Shown here piece by piece: positions 53,029 through 55,104 of a DNA stretch of 55,104 nt (the first letter of the stretch is position 1; each line of letters opens with the position of its first letter). This DNA comes from an uncultured Treponema sp. Its GTDB lineage: Bacteria; Spirochaetota; Spirochaetia; Treponematales; Treponemataceae. Position numbers and translations under genes: made by a program. The stretch is taken from NCBI GenBank assembly GCA_947178095.1, contig CAMWWZ010000006.1, forward strand, positions 1-55,104, in the 5' to 3' direction. The notes beneath the pieces are model-generated. The model saw only the letters and a program-made list of their open reading frames with translations, searched no databases and was not told where the DNA came from.

Positions 53029-53172
53029 CTACGCCTTGACTACAGCAATCACTTTTTTCACATCACTGCTCATCAATGCCTTTTGTTTGGCTTCCTGCTC
53101 TGAATTCGCCGAAACCTGAGTTGTCGTTACGTTTCCATTTTTCTTTTCATACTTTACTTTGTATGCCGCCAT
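53029..53172 (-). CDS. 47-residue small protein, unknown
   Basis: Too short for the ORF track but well supported: AAGGAGGAAACT sits before the ATG. The sequence starts MAAYKVKYEKKNGNVTTTQV and ends SSDVKKVIAVVKA, giving a predicted beta-hairpin, an amphipathic helix (NSEQEAKQKALMSS) and a final strand. Small proteins of this pattern occur in phage-like islands, but no family is named here. It heads the minus-strand run of accessory genes. Confidence 0.75.
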   Translation of the reverse strand: MAAYKVKYEKKNGNVTTTQVSANSEQEAKQKALMSSDVKKVIAVVKA

Positions 53173-53201
53173 AGTTTCCTCCTTGGCTTAACAAGTCCTA
53201 A

Positions 53202-53225
53202 GCATAGGTGAGTAACAACCTATGC
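53202..53225. promoter_or_regulatory. 8-bp dyad upstream of the 47-residue gene
   Basis: GCATAGGT and ACCTATGC are separated by eight bases, 30 bp upstream of the start. It could be an operator or leader hairpin. Confidence 0.5.
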
Positions 53226-53227
53226 CG

Positions 53228-53262
53228 TATTTAAAATAATCCTAATAGGATTATTTTAAATA
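53228..53262. promoter_or_regulatory. 35-bp near-perfect palindrome between divergent genes
   Basis: Arms of 17 bp, TATTTAAAATAATCCTA and its complement, meet at a single central base. It lies between the minus-strand accessory genes and the plus-strand XRE gene and is a likely operator for that regulator. Confidence 0.7.
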
Positions 53263-53332
53263 TTCTATCAGATGTTTGAAATTTTGTCAAGTCAACAGTT
53301 AAATTTATATATTCTTTTAGTATGAATAAGAT

Positions 53333-53698
53333 ATGACTGGTTCAGATGTAAGAAGCATTCTTTCGCAAAATATCAAGCGATTTCGGGAAATCCGCCGTTT
53401 TTCTCAGGCAGAGTTGGCGTTTGGTGCCGGCATTTCGATTCCATTTCTCAGCGACATTGAGCGGGAAAACAAGTGGCCGCATCCCGACACGCTAGCGCAG
53501 ATTGCGGCTGCCCTAGAAATCGAAGTATTCGAACTTTTCATTCCGCCAGCAGACATTGAAAAGGAAAGTCACACCATTATTTCACAGGCTGTCACGGAAA
53601 TACTGGATGCTCAGAAAAAAGTGGCGGAAGACATCGTGCAGAAGTATGCCCGCATAGAAATCGCGTCAGCAAACTTGTTCGCAGATTCCCATAAATAG
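53333..53698 (+). CDS. XRE-family HTH regulator
   Basis: A 121-residue regulator: NIKRFREIRRFSQAELAFGA, ISIPFLSDIERENKWPHPDT, LAQIAAALEIEVFELF form a standard lambda-repressor-like domain, followed by a helical tail (DAQKKVAEDIVQKYARIEIA) suited to dimerisation. The ribosome site is weak. The ATG overlaps the end of a four-codon ORF (ATGAATAAGATATGA), so translation may be coupled. It is divergent from the accessory genes and probably controls them through the 35-bp palindrome. Confidence 0.88.
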   Translation: MTGSDVRSILSQNIKRFREIRRFSQAELAFGAGISIPFLSDIERENKWPHPDTLAQIAAALEIEVFELFIPPADIEKESHTIISQAVTEILDAQKKVAEDIVQKYARIEIASANLFADSHK

Positions 53699-53725
53699 AG
53701 AGGCTAGTCAAGCTAAAATTCTCGT

Positions 53726-53754
53726 ACAATGTCAACATTTTTTCTTGACATTGT
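53726..53754. promoter_or_regulatory. 10-bp dyad upstream of the GH32 gene
   Basis: ACAATGTCAA and TTGACATTGT flank nine bases. The right arm contains TTGACA, so it could overlap a -35 box, or the hairpin plus TTTTTTC loop could end XRE transcription. Confidence 0.6.
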
Positions 53755-53778
53755 TTGCATTTTATCCAATCCACATAC

Positions 53779-53815
53779 TTGACAAAATTCATTATGAATT
53801 TATCATTTCATAATG
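53779..53815 (+). promoter_or_regulatory. Promoter and operator of the GH32 gene
   Basis: TTGACA, a 16-bp spacer and TATCAT (53801-53806). CATTATGA (53790-53797) and TCATAATG (53808-53815) form a dyad centred on the -10 box, a classic repressor site position. Confidence 0.65.
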
Positions 53816-53851
53816 TGAAAACGCACGCATGAATTTTTGACGGAGGAAAAA

Positions 53852-55036
53852 ATGTCCGAAAAATTGGAATTGGCAGAAAAGCGAATGGCGGAAATCCAAG
53901 CGCAAATCGCATCGAGCGAAGAACAAAAAAAACTTTTGCCACGCTTTCATTTTTCGTCTCCGTGCGGCTGGATAAACGACCCGAACGGATTTTGTTTTTT
54001 TGACGGCGAATTCCATTTGTTCGCGCAGTGGCATCCATATTCAACGCGATGGGGTCCAATGCATTGGTGCCACGCTTCTTCAAAAAATCTCGTAAAATGG
54101 AAAACGCTTCCGCCGGCAATCGCGCCTGATTCGCAAGCCGATTCCGAAGGATGCTTTTCCGGAAGCGCAATCGAACATTGCGGAAAACTTTTCATCGCGT
54201 ATACCAGCGTTGCAAAAAAATCGGATTCCATAATTCAAAATCAATGCGCCGCGTTTTTCGACGGAAAAAAATTCGTAAAGCCGAATTTCAATCCAATATT
54301 GACGGCGAGCGAAATTCCTTTTGAATACGAAACCGAACACTTCCGCGATCCAAAAATTTGGCGCGATGGCGAAAAATTTTTCCTCGCCGCCGTGCTCAAG
54401 AAAAAAGACGGGCGCGGCGCGTTGGTCATTTTTGAATCGGCGGATTTTGAAAAATGGAATTTTCTCGGAATCGCGGACGAAGAAAAAACTTCCCAAAGCG
54501 CGATGTGGGAATGCCCTGATATTTTTTCGCTCGGCGGAAAAAGCGTCTTCATTCTTTCTCCGCAGGAAATGCACGCCGAAAAAAAAGGCGGCTTCAACAA
54601 AGGCAACAACACGGTTTATCTTCTCGGCGAGTTCAAAAAAGACGAATGCAAATTCGTGCGCGAAAAATCCGACTTTACGATGCTCGATTTGGGAATGGAT
54701 TTTTATGCGGCGCAGACAATGCAAGATTTTTCTGGGCGAAGAATTATGATTGCGTGGATGCAAAATTGGGATTCGTACAACACGCCAAAAAATTATTTGT
54801 GGTCGGGAATGATGACTTTTCCGCGCGAACTGAAAATCGAAAACGGAAAATTAATTCAAACGCCAGTCTGCGAAATTGAAAATTTTTACGGAGAAAAAAT
54901 CGTCGGAAAAATCACAGGCGAAAAAAAATTTTCTTTGCGACATTGCGCGCTGAAATTGAAAATCATTCCGAAAACTGGCGAGCGCGAAATGCTCAACGTA
55001 AAAATCGGCGGCGAAAAACAATTCGCGTTTTTTTAA
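53852..55036 (+). CDS. GH32 sucrose-6-phosphate hydrolase / levanase-like, C-terminally shortened
   Basis: A 394-residue glycosidase of family 32. The catalytic residues are in GWINDPNGFCFFDG (nucleophile Asp), EHFRDPKIW (transition-state Asp) and MWECPDIFSLG (acid/base Glu). It has no signal peptide, so it should cleave sucrose or sucrose-phosphate in the cytoplasm. The ATG at 53852 follows a strong CGGAGG site. The C-terminal beta-sandwich, usually another 80-100 residues, is cut by a TAA after QFAFF; the same frame stays open beyond it to the end of the window (NCEKMELSFELEN), so the gene may be a recent nonsense mutant or the sequence may hold an error in the T7 run. Confidence 0.85.
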   Translation: MSEKLELAEKRMAEIQAQIASSEEQKKLLPRFHFSSPCGWINDPNGFCFFDGEFHLFAQWHPYSTRWGPMHWCHASSKNLVKWKTLPPAIAPDSQADSEGCFSGSAIEHCGKLFIAYTSVAKKSDSIIQNQCAAFFDGKKFVKPNFNPILTASEIPFEYETEHFRDPKIWRDGEKFFLAAVLKKKDGRGALVIFESADFEKWNFLGIADEEKTSQSAMWECPDIFSLGGKSVFILSPQEMHAEKKGGFNKGNNTVYLLGEFKKDECKFVREKSDFTMLDLGMDFYAAQTMQDFSGRRIMIAWMQNWDSYNTPKNYLWSGMMTFPRELKIENGKLIQTPVCEIENFYGEKIVGKITGEKKFSLRHCALKLKIIPKTGEREMLNVKIGGEKQFAFF

Positions 55037-55104
55037 TTTAACTGCGAAAAAATGGAACTTTCATTCGAACTCGAAAACACAATCGGAGGCGGCGGAGCGC
55101 TGGA

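Overview
The window looks like a chromosomal segment of a spirochaete, most likely a Treponema. This is inferred from gene content: a mglBAC sugar transporter with spirochaete-like features, a LysM protein paired with a soluble lytic transglycosylase, many short lipoprotein signals ending in (A/S)C, poly-G tracts inside surface and transport genes, and AT-rich gaps between moderately GC genes. No rRNA or universal marker is present, so the genus is an inference.

Layout. 0-6.5 kb (minus strand): SlyD-type prolyl isomerase, a NifU-domain Fe-S protein, a CPA2 antiporter with CBS domains, then a LysM membrane protein overlapping a lytic transglycosylase lipoprotein. 6.7-11.3 kb: the mglB-mglA-mglC operon; MglC carries a long N-terminal coiled coil and mglB holds a G9 tract. 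11.4-19.5 kb: plsC, htpG, ftsK, and a pfk/FMN-oxidoreductase pair. 19.5-25.1 kb: two short minus-strand operons (DUF4349 lipoprotein, 2H phosphoesterase, isochorismatase-like hydrolase; and a degenerate alpha/beta hydrolase, U32 peptidase-family protein, Cof-type HAD phosphatase). 25.1-27.1 kb: metA, divergent from the hydrolase across a perfect dyad, followed by a duplicated metA tail and a GH25 lysozyme lipoprotein. 27.2-33.0 kb: a tolC-mfp-acrB efflux operon ending in a PII-like gene. 33.2-36.2 kb: a 50-residue orphan Nif11-like peptide with a structured leader, then a large beta-helix lipoprotein with a G10 tract. 36.3-41.4 kb: initiator tRNA, a DUF218 protein, MATE transporter, WbaP-like sugar transferase and a beta-CASP RNase.

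From about 41.5 to 53.7 kb the window is accessory. An MBOAT/SGNH O-acylation pair under a divergent HTH regulator is bracketed by short direct repeats. Next come an HU-like gene with a mini-ORF leader, an iteron-like array of about 22-bp palindromic units, a GC-rich LPP20/CsgG-like pair, a PcfJ-like protein, zinc-ribbon, SHOCT and unknown small proteins, and a second XRE regulator near a 35-bp palindrome. The window ends in a GH32 sucrose hydrolase gene that has a stop codon before the expected C-terminal domain.

Most noteworthy: the iteron-like array, the two poly-G tracts, the orphan Nif11 peptide with its leader hairpin, the alpha/beta hydrolase lacking its catalytic Ser and His, the symmetric metA/hydrolase promoter dyad with no visible ribosome binding sites, and the metA tail duplication.
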